Shown piece by piece: positions 32,568 through 40,725 of a DNA stretch of 40,807 nucleotides. The DNA comes from Pseudanabaena sp. Salubria-1 (GTDB lineage Bacteria; Cyanobacteriota; Cyanobacteriia; Pseudanabaenales; Pseudanabaenaceae): contig JALQCR010000057.1 of assembly GCA_023336205.1 (NCBI GenBank), positions 1-40,807 of the forward strand, in the 5' to 3' direction. Position 1 is the stretch's first letter. Every line of letters begins with the position of its first letter. The notes beneath the pieces were generated by a model. The model worked only from the letters and a program-made list of their open reading frames with translations, did not search any database and was not told the DNA's origin. Made by a program: the position numbers and the translations under genes.

Positions 32568-33825
32568 CTGAGATCTTGCACCATTCCTGAAAGAGTTAAG
32601 TAGGAATGGGTTTGAGAATAATTTCAAACCCATGACGAGCAGCAATATCGGCACTAATTTGGAGATACCTAAGAAGTTTCAACCAAAGGACAGAAGGAAA
32701 TAAAACGGAAAGTGTCAAATCACAGGTAGCTTTCCAGTCCAAGACAGGAGGACTCGACCATTGATCAATCCAATGGGCCAAAAGATAAGCAAGCAGAGAG
32801 AGGATAAGCCAACGATAAACACCAAGTTTTGTAGATTGCCCAAAACAATGCAAACCAAAGCGATGTTTGATGGTTTTGAAGAATCCCTCAATCGCCCAAC
32901 GCTTACGACCTAACATCACCAGATAAGCACCAGAATAAGGATGAGAAGAGACAACAAAGCGTAACTCCCGTTTACTATCAGCTCTTTTGAGCCAAAACCA
33001 AGAGATCGTCAAAGGCTGAGTTAGCCCTTCTAGCAAAATTTGTTGTCCACGTTTGCCATGACGATAAAGTTGTTTGACTGTACGGCCATCTTGAAGTTTA
33101 CGATTGTTGCGTACACCGACAACGATGCGCCAAGTCTTGGCGCGGACAGTATTGAAAAACTTCACCGTACTAAACTCAGTATCAGCAAGGACAATCACAG
33201 TCTTGCCTTGGGTTAGTTGCTTGGGTACTGTCCCCAATAACTTACAAGCTAAGTCAGAGGGACTGGGGTATCCTTTGCCGCGCCATACTCTAAAACTCCA
33301 TGGTACGCGCCACTCTCCATAGACCAGATACAGTACAACCAGATGTAGTCCTCGCTTTCCGTTTAGTATTCTCACCCATGGGTCTGGTTCGTTTTGGGTG
33401 GGATTGCTCAAATGTAAAAACTTGCCGCTTTTTTCTAGGGTAGTCAAGTCTATCAGTATCTTTAATGGCACTTGTTTCGATGGGCGATGCTTGGCGATTT
33501 GTCCCAAAATAGCCTGCCGTGTTGACCGAATTACTGCTCTCGTTGACCAGTTATAGTGATTGAGAAATCGGCTGAGTGCACTCGCTGATTTTATCTGTGT
33601 ATGTTCTGGATAAGGATGCCTTTGTGCTTCGAGAAATAGTCCTAGTATTGCATTGAGACTTGCTGTTTGATACACACTTGGCATCAAACACAGAAGACTA
33701 TACACTAGCCCTTGGGCGTGCTTAACGATGCTTTCCATGCTCGTTATTTAATTTACTACTACGCCCTTTTTTTCACATTTCTGCTCTTTCTGCAACCCCT
33801 TTTCTTGAATGGTGCAAGATCTCAG
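32568..33825 (-). mobile_element. IS4/IS701-type element, copy 2
   Basis: The element is 1258 bp with perfect 19-bp ends, CTGAGATCTTGCACCATTC and its complement. It is the left arm of the composite transposon and carries an intact transposase. By eye it is identical to copy 3. Confidence 0.92.
32596..33738 (-). CDS. IS4/IS701-type transposase, copy 2
   Basis: The intact 380-residue protein begins MESIVKHAQGLVYSLLCLMP. DDE motifs are LIDLTTLEKSGKF (first D, about residue 95), VIVLADTEFSTVKFF (second D, about 185) and RKRWAIEGFFKTIKHRFGL (E in an R-x3-E-x6-K arrangement, about 295). Elements with this architecture and 4-bp duplications belong to the IS4/IS701 group. The C-terminal hydrophobic stretch (WLILSLLAYLLAHWID) is typical. 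Copy 3 encodes the same protein. Confidence 0.9.
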   Translation of the reverse strand: MESIVKHAQGLVYSLLCLMPSVYQTASLNAILGLFLEAQRHPYPEHTQIKSASALSRFLNHYNWSTRAVIRSTRQAILGQIAKHRPSKQVPLKILIDLTTLEKSGKFLHLSNPTQNEPDPWVRILNGKRGLHLVVLYLVYGEWRVPWSFRVWRGKGYPSPSDLACKLLGTVPKQLTQGKTVIVLADTEFSTVKFFNTVRAKTWRIVVGVRNNRKLQDGRTVKQLYRHGKRGQQILLEGLTQPLTISWFWLKRADSKRELRFVVSSHPYSGAYLVMLGRKRWAIEGFFKTIKHRFGLHCFGQSTKLGVYRWLILSLLAYLLAHWIDQWSSPPVLDWKATCDLTLSVLFPSVLWLKLLRYLQISADIAARHGFEIILKPIPT

Positions 33826-34362
33826 TTATGGCATTCACTGAGATCAGATTCAGCAATATTGTCGATCGCTAACTTTCGACCTTCTTGATAGGGCTTCCAA
33901 TATCCTGATTGAAAACAAGTATCCTGAAAATCAGTATGGAGAGAACTTCTCCACTTAGGATTGAGCGATTCCACTTCTACTATCCCCGACCAATCATCAT
34001 GAAATCGATAAATGAGGACTCGATCAGCTCTAATAAATTTGCGAATTTCGATGACAGATGTATTCAGGATTTCCTGAAGATTAAGTGACTGACGAATGCG
34101 AAGAGCAATATCGGCAAGCAACAGCGATCGCCAATTTTGTTTGTGCAAATCTCTTTCAATTTTGCGCTTTTCCATAAACTGACCGATCTGTCTACTGATC
34201 GCTGTTACGACGTTAAGTAGTTCTAGATTATAATCCTGATATTCGCGACTAAACATCGTAATTACAGCTAAAACAGTCTCATTCTCTCCGCATACAGGAA
34301 AACTTAACGCATAGTTTATACCTATTTTTTTTACAGCTTCTGATTTGTAAAAATTAGGATAT
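33826..34362 (-). pseudogene. Captured fragment of a phytochrome-like GAF sensor gene
   Basis: One open minus-strand frame fills the cargo. It encodes the end of one GAF domain (INYALSFPVCGENETVLAVI TMFSREYQDYNLELLNVVTA), a linking helix (EKRKIERDLHKQNWRSLLLA), and the start of a second GAF domain (ILNTSVIEIRKFIRADRVLI YRFHDDWSG). It stops right after DLSECHN. In bilin-binding GAF domains a Cys-His pair sits at this point, so the fragment ends just past the likely chromophore cysteine. Both ends are cut by the IS copies. No start, kinase or output domain is present. Confidence 0.8.
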
Positions 34363-35620
34363 CTGAGATCTTGCACCATTCCTGAAAGAGTTAAGTAGGA
34401 ATGGGTTTGAGAATAATTTCAAACCCATGACGAGCAGCAATATCGGCACTAATTTGGAGATACCTAAGAAGTTTCAACCAAAGGACAGAAGGAAATAAAA
34501 CGGAAAGTGTCAAATCACAGGTAGCTTTCCAGTCCAAGACAGGAGGACTCGACCATTGATCAATCCAATGGGCCAAAAGATAAGCAAGCAGAGAGAGGAT
34601 AAGCCAACGATAAACACCAAGTTTTGTAGATTGCCCAAAACAATGCAAACCAAAGCGATGTTTGATGGTTTTGAAGAATCCCTCAATCGCCCAACGCTTA
34701 CGACCTAACATCACCAGATAAGCACCAGAATAAGGATGAGAAGAGACAACAAAGCGTAACTCCCGTTTACTATCAGCTCTTTTGAGCCAAAACCAAGAGA
34801 TCGTCAAAGGCTGAGTTAGCCCTTCTAGCAAAATTTGTTGTCCACGTTTGCCATGACGATAAAGTTGTTTGACTGTACGGCCATCTTGAAGTTTACGATT
34901 GTTGCGTACACCGACAACGATGCGCCAAGTCTTGGCGCGGACAGTATTGAAAAACTTCACCGTACTAAACTCAGTATCAGCAAGGACAATCACAGTCTTG
35001 CCTTGGGTTAGTTGCTTGGGTACTGTCCCCAATAACTTACAAGCTAAGTCAGAGGGACTGGGGTATCCTTTGCCGCGCCATACTCTAAAACTCCATGGTA
35101 CGCGCCACTCTCCATAGACCAGATACAGTACAACCAGATGTAGTCCTCGCTTTCCGTTTAGTATTCTCACCCATGGGTCTGGTTCGTTTTGGGTGGGATT
35201 GCTCAAATGTAAAAACTTGCCGCTTTTTTCTAGGGTAGTCAAGTCTATCAGTATCTTTAATGGCACTTGTTTCGATGGGCGATGCTTGGCGATTTGTCCC
35301 AAAATAGCCTGCCGTGTTGACCGAATTACTGCTCTCGTTGACCAGTTATAGTGATTGAGAAATCGGCTGAGTGCACTCGCTGATTTTATCTGTGTATGTT
35401 CTGGATAAGGATGCCTTTGTGCTTCGAGAAATAGTCCTAGTATTGCATTGAGACTTGCTGTTTGATACACACTTGGCATCAAACACAGAAGACTATACAC
35501 TAGCCCTTGGGCGTGCTTAACGATGCTTTCCATGCTCGTTATTTAATTTACTACTACGCCCTTTTTTTCACATTTCTGCTCTTTCTGCAACCCCTTTTCT
35601 TGAATGGTGCAAGATCTCAG
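34363..35620 (-). mobile_element. IS4/IS701-type element, copy 3
   Basis: The element is 1258 bp with the same ends and orientation as copy 2. It is the right arm of the composite transposon, with ATAA immediately to its right. Confidence 0.92.
34391..35533 (-). CDS. IS4/IS701-type transposase, copy 3
   Basis: The intact 380-residue transposase appears identical to copy 2, with the same DLTTLE, LADTEFS and RWAIEGFFKTIK motifs. Two identical intact copies mean that the composite is young and could still move, and that direct-repeat recombination could delete the cargo and leave a single copy. Confidence 0.9.
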   Translation of the reverse strand: MESIVKHAQGLVYSLLCLMPSVYQTASLNAILGLFLEAQRHPYPEHTQIKSASALSRFLNHYNWSTRAVIRSTRQAILGQIAKHRPSKQVPLKILIDLTTLEKSGKFLHLSNPTQNEPDPWVRILNGKRGLHLVVLYLVYGEWRVPWSFRVWRGKGYPSPSDLACKLLGTVPKQLTQGKTVIVLADTEFSTVKFFNTVRAKTWRIVVGVRNNRKLQDGRTVKQLYRHGKRGQQILLEGLTQPLTISWFWLKRADSKRELRFVVSSHPYSGAYLVMLGRKRWAIEGFFKTIKHRFGLHCFGQSTKLGVYRWLILSLLAYLLAHWIDQWSSPPVLDWKATCDLTLSVLFPSVLWLKLLRYLQISADIAARHGFEIILKPIPT

Positions 35621-35710
35621 ATAAAGAAGATTTTATTCTGTTAGTTGCTGAAAAGGTTTTAGGCTCTTCTGGGTTTGAGGGGATTAATGTATAATGAAGC
35701 ACAAAGATAA

Positions 35711-37009
35711 GTGGTGACAGGTATGGACTTGTATCTAGATAGGTTGCTAAATTTACCCAACACAACCGTTGAAAGTTTTACGGAAGAAGAAAATAAAATC
35801 ACCCTAAAGTTGAGATTTTTACAGGATGAAATTACTTGTCCGCATTGTAATACGCATGGTGGAAAATTAAAACAAAATCGACCGATATTGATTCGAGATT
35901 TGTCAGTATTTGGGAAAATAGTTTATTTAAATACGCCGCGCCGCCAATTTTATTGTCAACATTGTCAAAGACATTTTACGGAAAAGTTACCCTTTGTAGA
36001 CTGGGAAAGACGATACACACAAAGGTATGAGGAGTATGTTTATCAACGAGTACAAAGTGCGAGTGTGGAGCAAGTAAGTCGAGATGAATATTTGAGTTGG
36101 GATCAAATACAAGGGATTTTCAATCACCAATTTTCTCTAAAAAAAAAGGGCTCTTCTGGGTTCATGGGGATAAGCACAGCTAATAGTAATCAGAATCCTC
36201 TCGGAGCAACAGTTACAGCCCTACCATGTCGCCAATAATTGTATCGACACTGTACCATTTACCCCTCAAACCCAGATGAGCCAAAAAAAGATGATTGGAA
36301 AGAAGTAAAACGAGTGAGTATTGATGAAGTGAGTAAACGCAAAGGACATAAAGACTTTGTGACAGTCGTATCAAGTATTGACGCAGGAGCATTACTAGAA
36401 GTAATTGATAGTCATAAACAAGATGACATCATTGAAGTCCTGAAGCAGCAACCGATTGAGATAAGGGAAAAAGTAGAGGAGGTTAGCATTGATATGTGGG
36501 GAGGCTTTCCCAAAGTTGTCAAAGAAGTATTTCCAAATGCGAAAATTGTCATCGACAGATTTCATGTTATGCAGCCACTAATCAAAGAGTTAAATCAACT
36601 GCGTCAAAAAGCTAAAATCAAGATTAAAGGTAGTCGATTTATTCTACTAAAGAACAAGGTAGACTTAACAGAAGAAGAAAAAGTGAAGTTAGAAAATGTC
36701 TTGAAATGTTCTAAACGCTTGCGACTAGCTTATAATCTCAAAGAAGACTTTAGAAGTATTTTTGAGACTTGTAAAACTCCTGAAGAGGGTCAGAAACAAT
36801 TAAAAGAATGGCTTCAAAAAGCTAAAGCTGTTTATGGCGCAGTTTTGGAAACCATTCGTAATCATCTTGATAATATTTGTAACTACTTTTTAAATCGTAC
36901 ATCTAGTGGTGTGATGGAGGGACTTAATAATCGTATTAAATTAATTAAACGACAGGCTTATGGTTTTTTAAATTTTCGTTCTAGATTATTAGCTTGTCTT
37001 TCTCATTAG
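35711..37009 (+). pseudogene. ISL3-family transposase interrupted by a MITE
   Basis: The N-terminal part (from GTG 35711, or more likely ATG 35723, MDLYLDRLLNLPNTTVESF) has the ISL3 zinc finger ITCPHCNTHGG...FYCQHCQRHF and ends at FSLKKK. The C-terminal part resumes DDWKEVKRVSIDEVSKRKGH and holds the DDE domain: SIDEVSKRKG (first D), KIVIDRFHVMQPLIK (second D) and TSSGVMEGLNNRIKLIKRQA (E). Removing the MITE leaves the halves one base out of frame at CTA-A8-G, where a -1 slip on A AAA AAG would join them. So the parent either used frameshifting or had already decayed. Confidence 0.85.
36149..36282. mobile_element. 134-bp MITE with ISL3-type ends
   Basis: Ends GGCTCTTCTGGGTTCATGGG (36149) and, as complement of the right end, GGCTCATCTGGGTTTGAGGG closely match the ends of the ISL3 element that hosts it. 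AAAAAAAG flanks both sides (36141-36148 and 36283-36290), an 8-bp duplication. It has no coding capacity. It was very likely mobilised by an ISL3 transposase and landed in a transposase gene of the same family. Confidence 0.88.
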
Positions 37010-37131
37010 ATTTACTTATCCCCTTAAACCCAGAAGACCCAGGTTTTATTAGCTTTGGAAAGATATATAAACATATTAAGTCCCCAAAGAATTAAACATT
37101 AAATCAAGCAAATTTATTTAATCTAAAGGTT

Positions 37132-37614
37132 TTAATTTTTAGTAGCTAATTCAGGACAGAGAAAATTGAGACTAACACCATGATTGGCTAGAGCTTCTTC
37201 GTAGTTACGCCAATCAGAATCAACGGCATTAGCGATCGCAGGTTTTGCGGGATGTGTTAAAGCAACGGCGACAAATTTGCGATCGGAGGGATCGAATTTT
37301 GCGAGATTAGGCGATCGCGGAAACTCAGCAAAATCATTTTCAGCAATTTGGGTGATAGGAACTTGCTCACAACGTTCAGTAGCTTGATGTGTCAAAACCC
37401 ATTTAAGAAAGGCATCACCAACACCAGGTTGTCCCGTACTAGAGTTTTTGTTTTCGTATTCACGAATAATAAGCCGATTGCTATCAAGTACAAGAGTCCC
37501 AGACTCTTTCAGATTTTGGAGATATTTGATGCAAGTAAGGACACAGGTCAAAGATGCTTGAGGAGCTTTTTTACTAGCGACAAGTAGGACGTTTGTATCA
37601 ACAATATGATGCAT
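37132..37614 (-). CDS. PIN-domain nuclease-like protein paired with an ATPase
   Basis: The 160-residue protein reads MHHIVDTNVLLVASKKAPQA at its N-terminus. The VDTNVLL strand is the first PIN acidic motif (D6). Later come LVLDSNRLIIREYEN (about 42-55, conserved acid), FDPSDRKFVAVAL (about 106-118, third motif) and AIANAVDSDWRNYEEAL (about 127-143, fourth acidic motif). The four-acid layout suits a Mg-dependent RNase or DNase. It begins 2 bases after the stop of the upstream ATPase gene, with GGAG inside that gene's last codons, so the two are translationally coupled. It is not a typical VapC, because no small antitoxin precedes it. Its partner is the ATPase. Confidence 0.8.
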   Translation of the reverse strand: MHHIVDTNVLLVASKKAPQASLTCVLTCIKYLQNLKESGTLVLDSNRLIIREYENKNSSTGQPGVGDAFLKWVLTHQATERCEQVPITQIAENDFAEFPRSPNLAKFDPSDRKFVAVALTHPAKPAIANAVDSDWRNYEEALANHGVSLNFLCPELATKN

Positions 37615-37616
37615 TC

Positions 37617-39056
37617 TTAAGCTCCAGTCTTCATCTGGCGATTGATTGCTGCTTCGGTCATAGCAACAAGATCGCCCATTTCATCACCAAAAAATCCTTC
37701 GGGATAGTTGCAAATATTGCCATAGTCATCAATATCGAGAGTAACTAACTCTGAATCCCCTTGATCGTTCATTTTGCAAAAATAAAGTGCAGCATCATCA
37801 TTAGTAAATCCATCTTTTTCTTCAGCCATGCGTCGTTGTAAGCGTCTTAGTAAATGTTCGCTATGACTTTCGATGATGATTTGAATATTGCGAGTTTTGA
37901 TGACTTCGATAAATATATCAGCGAGTCCTGCTTGAACTGACGGATGTAAATGTATTTCGGGTTGTTCAAATATGAGGGTTGCGCCTTTGGGGGCGTAGTA
38001 ACATAACACTAATATTGGTAAAACTTGCGAAACTCCAAATCCAACGTCAGTAATTAATACCTCTGCTGAATTAGGCGATCGCTTTACTAATATTTCATAA
38101 TCCCCACGATTAGGCATAATTCTATTTACTCGAAAATTTTCAATTAAACCTAATTCTTTTAATGCTTTTGCTACTAAAATCTCAACTTCTGAATCTGTTT
38201 TACGAGAAGCAAGAAGAGCAGCAACAGTTAGTTCTCCATATTTCCCAACATTCTGGGGACGCTCACCAGACCACTGATAAGTTCTTTTAGGATATTCCCT
38301 TAACGGAGCAAGATAGTAAGTGTTTTGGAATAAGTCTTCATAAGCTGGAGCAAGATAACTCAACCAAATATTTTTTTTGGGAAAAGTTAATGGGCTTATT
38401 CGATATTCAATAAGTCCATAATTTTTCAATATTTTAAAACTAGATGAAGGCTCAGACTCAAATGAATCTTTTTCTTCAGAATCGCTTGACTGCCGCCACA
38501 TTTGAAACAAATTCCCATTTTCAAAGAGTTGGTAAATACTCTCTTCAGAATTATTATTTGTATCTCTAGAATGTGTAATATTTACATTGTTCCATCCAAG
38601 TTCATCAACCTTAAAAGAGTACCCAAACAGATTTATACGAACTTGATCTTCTTCAATGTCAATTACTGAATTAAATCTAAGCGGCTCGTCTCCATAATGA
38701 CCAAAATCAAGAGATGGCAAAGGAATAGACTTTTTCTTAATAGGCATCATTAGACTGGTTTCATTAATATATTTGGGTAACCATTCAAAAGAGAAAGTTA
38801 TTTTTTCAGGTAATTGATGCCTGTGGCTAATATCGTAAGTAGTACCTAAATCAACATAGCTATATTGATCGCCACCTAAATGCAAAATCCGATTGCGATC
38901 GCTTGACTCGACAGTTTGCTTCAGCATTAACAAAAATTGCAAAATCGCCGTTTTCCCAGAACTATTCGTACCAAAAAAGCCAGTCAAAGGAGCCATCCGA
39001 AACTCTCCCGTATCTGCCCATGACTTAAAATTCTGAATGCGTAATTGCGTAAACAT
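37617..39056 (-). CDS. DUF3696-type AAA/ABC-like ATPase
   Basis: The 479-residue protein begins MFTQLRIQNFKSWADTGEFR and has Walker A GTNSSGKTAILQF (about residues 29-41), an ABC-type signature ITDVGFGVSQVLPIL (about 333), Walker B TLIFEQPEIHLHP (about 357-369) and the switch histidine IIIESHSEHLLRRLQ (about 388). A C-terminal DUF3696-like region follows (LDIDDYGNICNYPEGFFGDE). This is the SMC/OLD-like class whose members often act as sensors in phage-defence pairs. There is no long coiled coil and no Toprim nuclease, so catalytic damage would depend on the PIN partner. Coupling to the PIN gene is seen. The defence role is inference. Confidence 0.85.
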   Translation of the reverse strand: MFTQLRIQNFKSWADTGEFRMAPLTGFFGTNSSGKTAILQFLLMLKQTVESSDRNRILHLGGDQYSYVDLGTTYDISHRHQLPEKITFSFEWLPKYINETSLMMPIKKKSIPLPSLDFGHYGDEPLRFNSVIDIEEDQVRINLFGYSFKVDELGWNNVNITHSRDTNNNSEESIYQLFENGNLFQMWRQSSDSEEKDSFESEPSSSFKILKNYGLIEYRISPLTFPKKNIWLSYLAPAYEDLFQNTYYLAPLREYPKRTYQWSGERPQNVGKYGELTVAALLASRKTDSEVEILVAKALKELGLIENFRVNRIMPNRGDYEILVKRSPNSAEVLITDVGFGVSQVLPILVLCYYAPKGATLIFEQPEIHLHPSVQAGLADIFIEVIKTRNIQIIIESHSEHLLRRLQRRMAEEKDGFTNDDAALYFCKMNDQGDSELVTLDIDDYGNICNYPEGFFGDEMGDLVAMTEAAINRQMKTGA

Positions 39057-39314
39057 AGTGATTCTTCTTTTGGTGCAACATCATAAATATATGATAGGTC
39101 TTTGCCCTGCTGACTCAGCGGATCTAGAAATGATTCAGCAAAATCTGACAAAATCTGGTGAGTAACTATTTAATTTGCTACAGGGCTAACCCTCGATCGC
39201 ACAGTGATCTGTTCAACCAACTGTCAATGGCGATAGCTGTAAATACTGAAAAAATCAGCCATTGTCATTAAAACCAAGCTTTGTGACAAGAATTACTGGA
39301 AAAGAATTGCAAAC

Positions 39315-39346
39315 TTGACAAAGTCTGTTAATGTTTGTCTTGTAAA
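39315..39346 (+). promoter_or_regulatory. Possible promoter of the coiled-coil gene
   Basis: TTGACA at 39315-39320 is a perfect -35 match. At a suitable distance lies the poor -10 candidate TCTTGT (39338) or TTGTAA (39340). If used, transcription would start near 39350, which favours the GTG start at 39377 over upstream starts. Confidence 0.3.
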
Positions 39347-39376
39347 AATGCCTCGGTATTGTGGGTGAGGTTATCT

Positions 39377-40582
39377 GTGAGTGAATTGAAACACGAATCA
39401 GCACTACGAGAAGTTTCGGTTAGCGCCGTAACCGTTAATGATGACGATGACCTTGATGCGCTCTTAAGTGGTGATGGACTAAAAGAAAAAGAGTTCGCTG
39501 AGATTGCCAATATGTTGCTAGACAATCTAGATGACGTAGATGCTTTTGCCGTTGATGCTTTTGCTGATGAATGGCTTGTAGATAGTCAGCAGCCTAGTAC
39601 ATCCCCCCCCCCAGAAATTATCGAATCTAATTATTTGGCTAATGAATTAGCAGCCGATCGCGATCGCCTCCAAAAAGAGCTTGAAGATCTGCGATCGCAA
39701 CACCAATTTGAATGTGAATATGTCGATCAGCTTGAGCAGGAAATTACAAGTATTAGTAGCGATCGCGATCGGCAAGTTGCAGAACTCACCACCAAACTTG
39801 AAAAACTGCAAAGCCAAGTTGCTAAATTGCAATCTCACCCCCCAGTAACAGATGATCGAGATTTAAGCGATCGCTTAGCAATCCATGTTTTGCAACTAGA
39901 GGAAGAATTTAAACATCGTTTAGCGATCGCCTTAGAAATTGAAACCCAGAAAGTTACCCAGAAATATATTCAAGAGATCAATAGTAAGGATGAATTGATT
40001 TATCAACTGCAATATCAAAACACTGAGCTAGATATTTCACAGCAAACCTTGACTACAGAGTTAGAGTCAACTCAAGTTTTCCTCAAAGAGTCCACTAAAA
40101 CCCTTGAATTAGCACAGACTAAACTATCAGAAGTCTCAACTCAACGGGATCAACTAGAAGAAGAACTAATTCAACATCTCTCTAATCGAGCACAATTGCA
40201 GCAATCCTTGCGAGGGCTTGAAAATGAATATGTCACTGATCTGACAAGAGTACAAGAATTAGAGCAGCAAATCGAAGAATTGCAAAATCAAGTTCTACAT
40301 CAAGCATCTAAAGCGGCTGAATATGAAGCGGCGATTCAGCATTGGAAAGAGCAATCAGTGCGTCATCAGCATCATGCCCTCCAACTTAGTGGTGCATTAG
40401 ATCGTCTGTTAGTCGAAAGACCAGTTAAGCATTTAACTGAACCGATTCAGAATGAATCTACCTATGTTCAAGGTTACAGAGCAGAGCGGTCACTTGAATC
40501 TTTACCAGACCCAACGCCAGTGCGATCGCTTCGCCCAAATTCAAAAGTAGATTTACCCTCTTTTCTGGTTAGACATCGTTAA
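39377..40582 (+). CDS. Large coiled-coil protein of unknown function
   Basis: The 401-residue protein has an acidic N-terminal region (VNDDDDLDALLSGDGLKEKE, then DNLDDVDAFAVDAF) and a long coiled coil from about residue 90 to 340, rich in Q, E, L and K heptads (DRLQKELEDLRSQHQFE, LEQEITSISSDRDRQVAELT). A conserved-looking tail, SLRPNSKVDLPSFLVRHR, follows. There is no membrane segment or signal. I chose GTG 39377 (SELKHESALREVS) because GTGAGG lies a few bases upstream. The frame also permits TTG 39335. Function is not recognised; filament-forming or scaffolding roles are common for such proteins in filamentous cyanobacteria. Confidence 0.7.
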   Translation: MSELKHESALREVSVSAVTVNDDDDLDALLSGDGLKEKEFAEIANMLLDNLDDVDAFAVDAFADEWLVDSQQPSTSPPPEIIESNYLANELAADRDRLQKELEDLRSQHQFECEYVDQLEQEITSISSDRDRQVAELTTKLEKLQSQVAKLQSHPPVTDDRDLSDRLAIHVLQLEEEFKHRLAIALEIETQKVTQKYIQEINSKDELIYQLQYQNTELDISQQTLTTELESTQVFLKESTKTLELAQTKLSEVSTQRDQLEEELIQHLSNRAQLQQSLRGLENEYVTDLTRVQELEQQIEELQNQVLHQASKAAEYEAAIQHWKEQSVRHQHHALQLSGALDRLLVERPVKHLTEPIQNESTYVQGYRAERSLESLPDPTPVRSLRPNSKVDLPSFLVRHR

Positions 40583-40626
40583 AAAGGGTTAGCTACATTA
40601 CAGCAATTGCCGATCAAATGAGCCAC

Positions 40627-40703
40627 AAGATAAATTTTGAAAGCGTTGCAAAGCAACGCTTTCAAAATTTATCTTGGTTTTGGTTTGAGCGTAAAACGCT
40701 GTA
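40627..40703 (+). repeat. Perfect 23-bp hairpin (repeat family, copy R7), likely terminator
   Basis: A perfect 23-bp stem (40627-40649 with 40653-40675), loop AAA, is followed by GGTTTTGGTTTG and a small AGCG-TAAAA-CGCT hairpin. It lies 44 bases after the coiled-coil gene. Its layout (long perfect stem, then a GGTTT sequence, then a second hairpin) matches the other family members. Confidence 0.7.
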
Positions 40704-40725
40704 AGACATAAGACTCAAAGAAGAG

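Larger units (their letters stand above)
32568..35620. mobile_element. Composite transposon: IS4/IS701-type copies 2 and 3 with cargo
   Basis: Two 1258-bp elements in the same orientation (32568-33825 and 34363-35620) enclose 537 bp of foreign sequence. Only the outer flanks match: ATAA at 32564-32567 and ATAA at 35621-35624. The inner flanks (TTAT, ATAT) do not. Removing the whole unit restores the fic frame. Both facts show that it inserted as one unit. Confidence 0.88.
35662..37040 (+). mobile_element. ISL3-family element carrying a MITE
   Basis: Ends GGCTCTTCTGGGTTTGAGGG at 35662 and, as complement of the right end, GGGTCTTCTGGGTTTAAGGG to 37040. It is flanked by the 8-bp duplication AGGTTTTA (35654-35661 and 37041-37048), standard for ISL3. 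The element is 1379 bp including the 134-bp MITE plus its 8-bp duplication. It interrupts the last part of fic. Confidence 0.93.
32037..37102 (+). pseudogene. fic: Fic-family protein gene, 5'-truncated and broken by two insertions
   Basis: Piece 1 (32037-32567) encodes LTLRETQLVINEGMTISGKS... and the active-site motif HPFIDGNGRTSRL, canonical for Fic AMP-transferases. Piece 2 (35621-35661) and piece 3 (37049-37102) complete the C-terminus. Removing the composite transposon with one ATAA and the ISL3 element with one AGGTTTTA gives QTENKEDFILLVAEKVLLAL followed by ERYINILSPQRIKH and a stop, a typical Fic ending. The N-terminal third (before ALEGNTLTLRE in relatives) is missing at the IS30 junction. 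Piece 1 alone keeps the catalytic motif and could be translated from TTG 32044, but activity is doubtful. Confidence 0.88.

Noticed and set aside
33822..34379. GAF ORF as an independent gene with its own start and stop
   Set aside because: The first and last codons are within the flanking IS copies. The coding content is a fragment cut on both sides.
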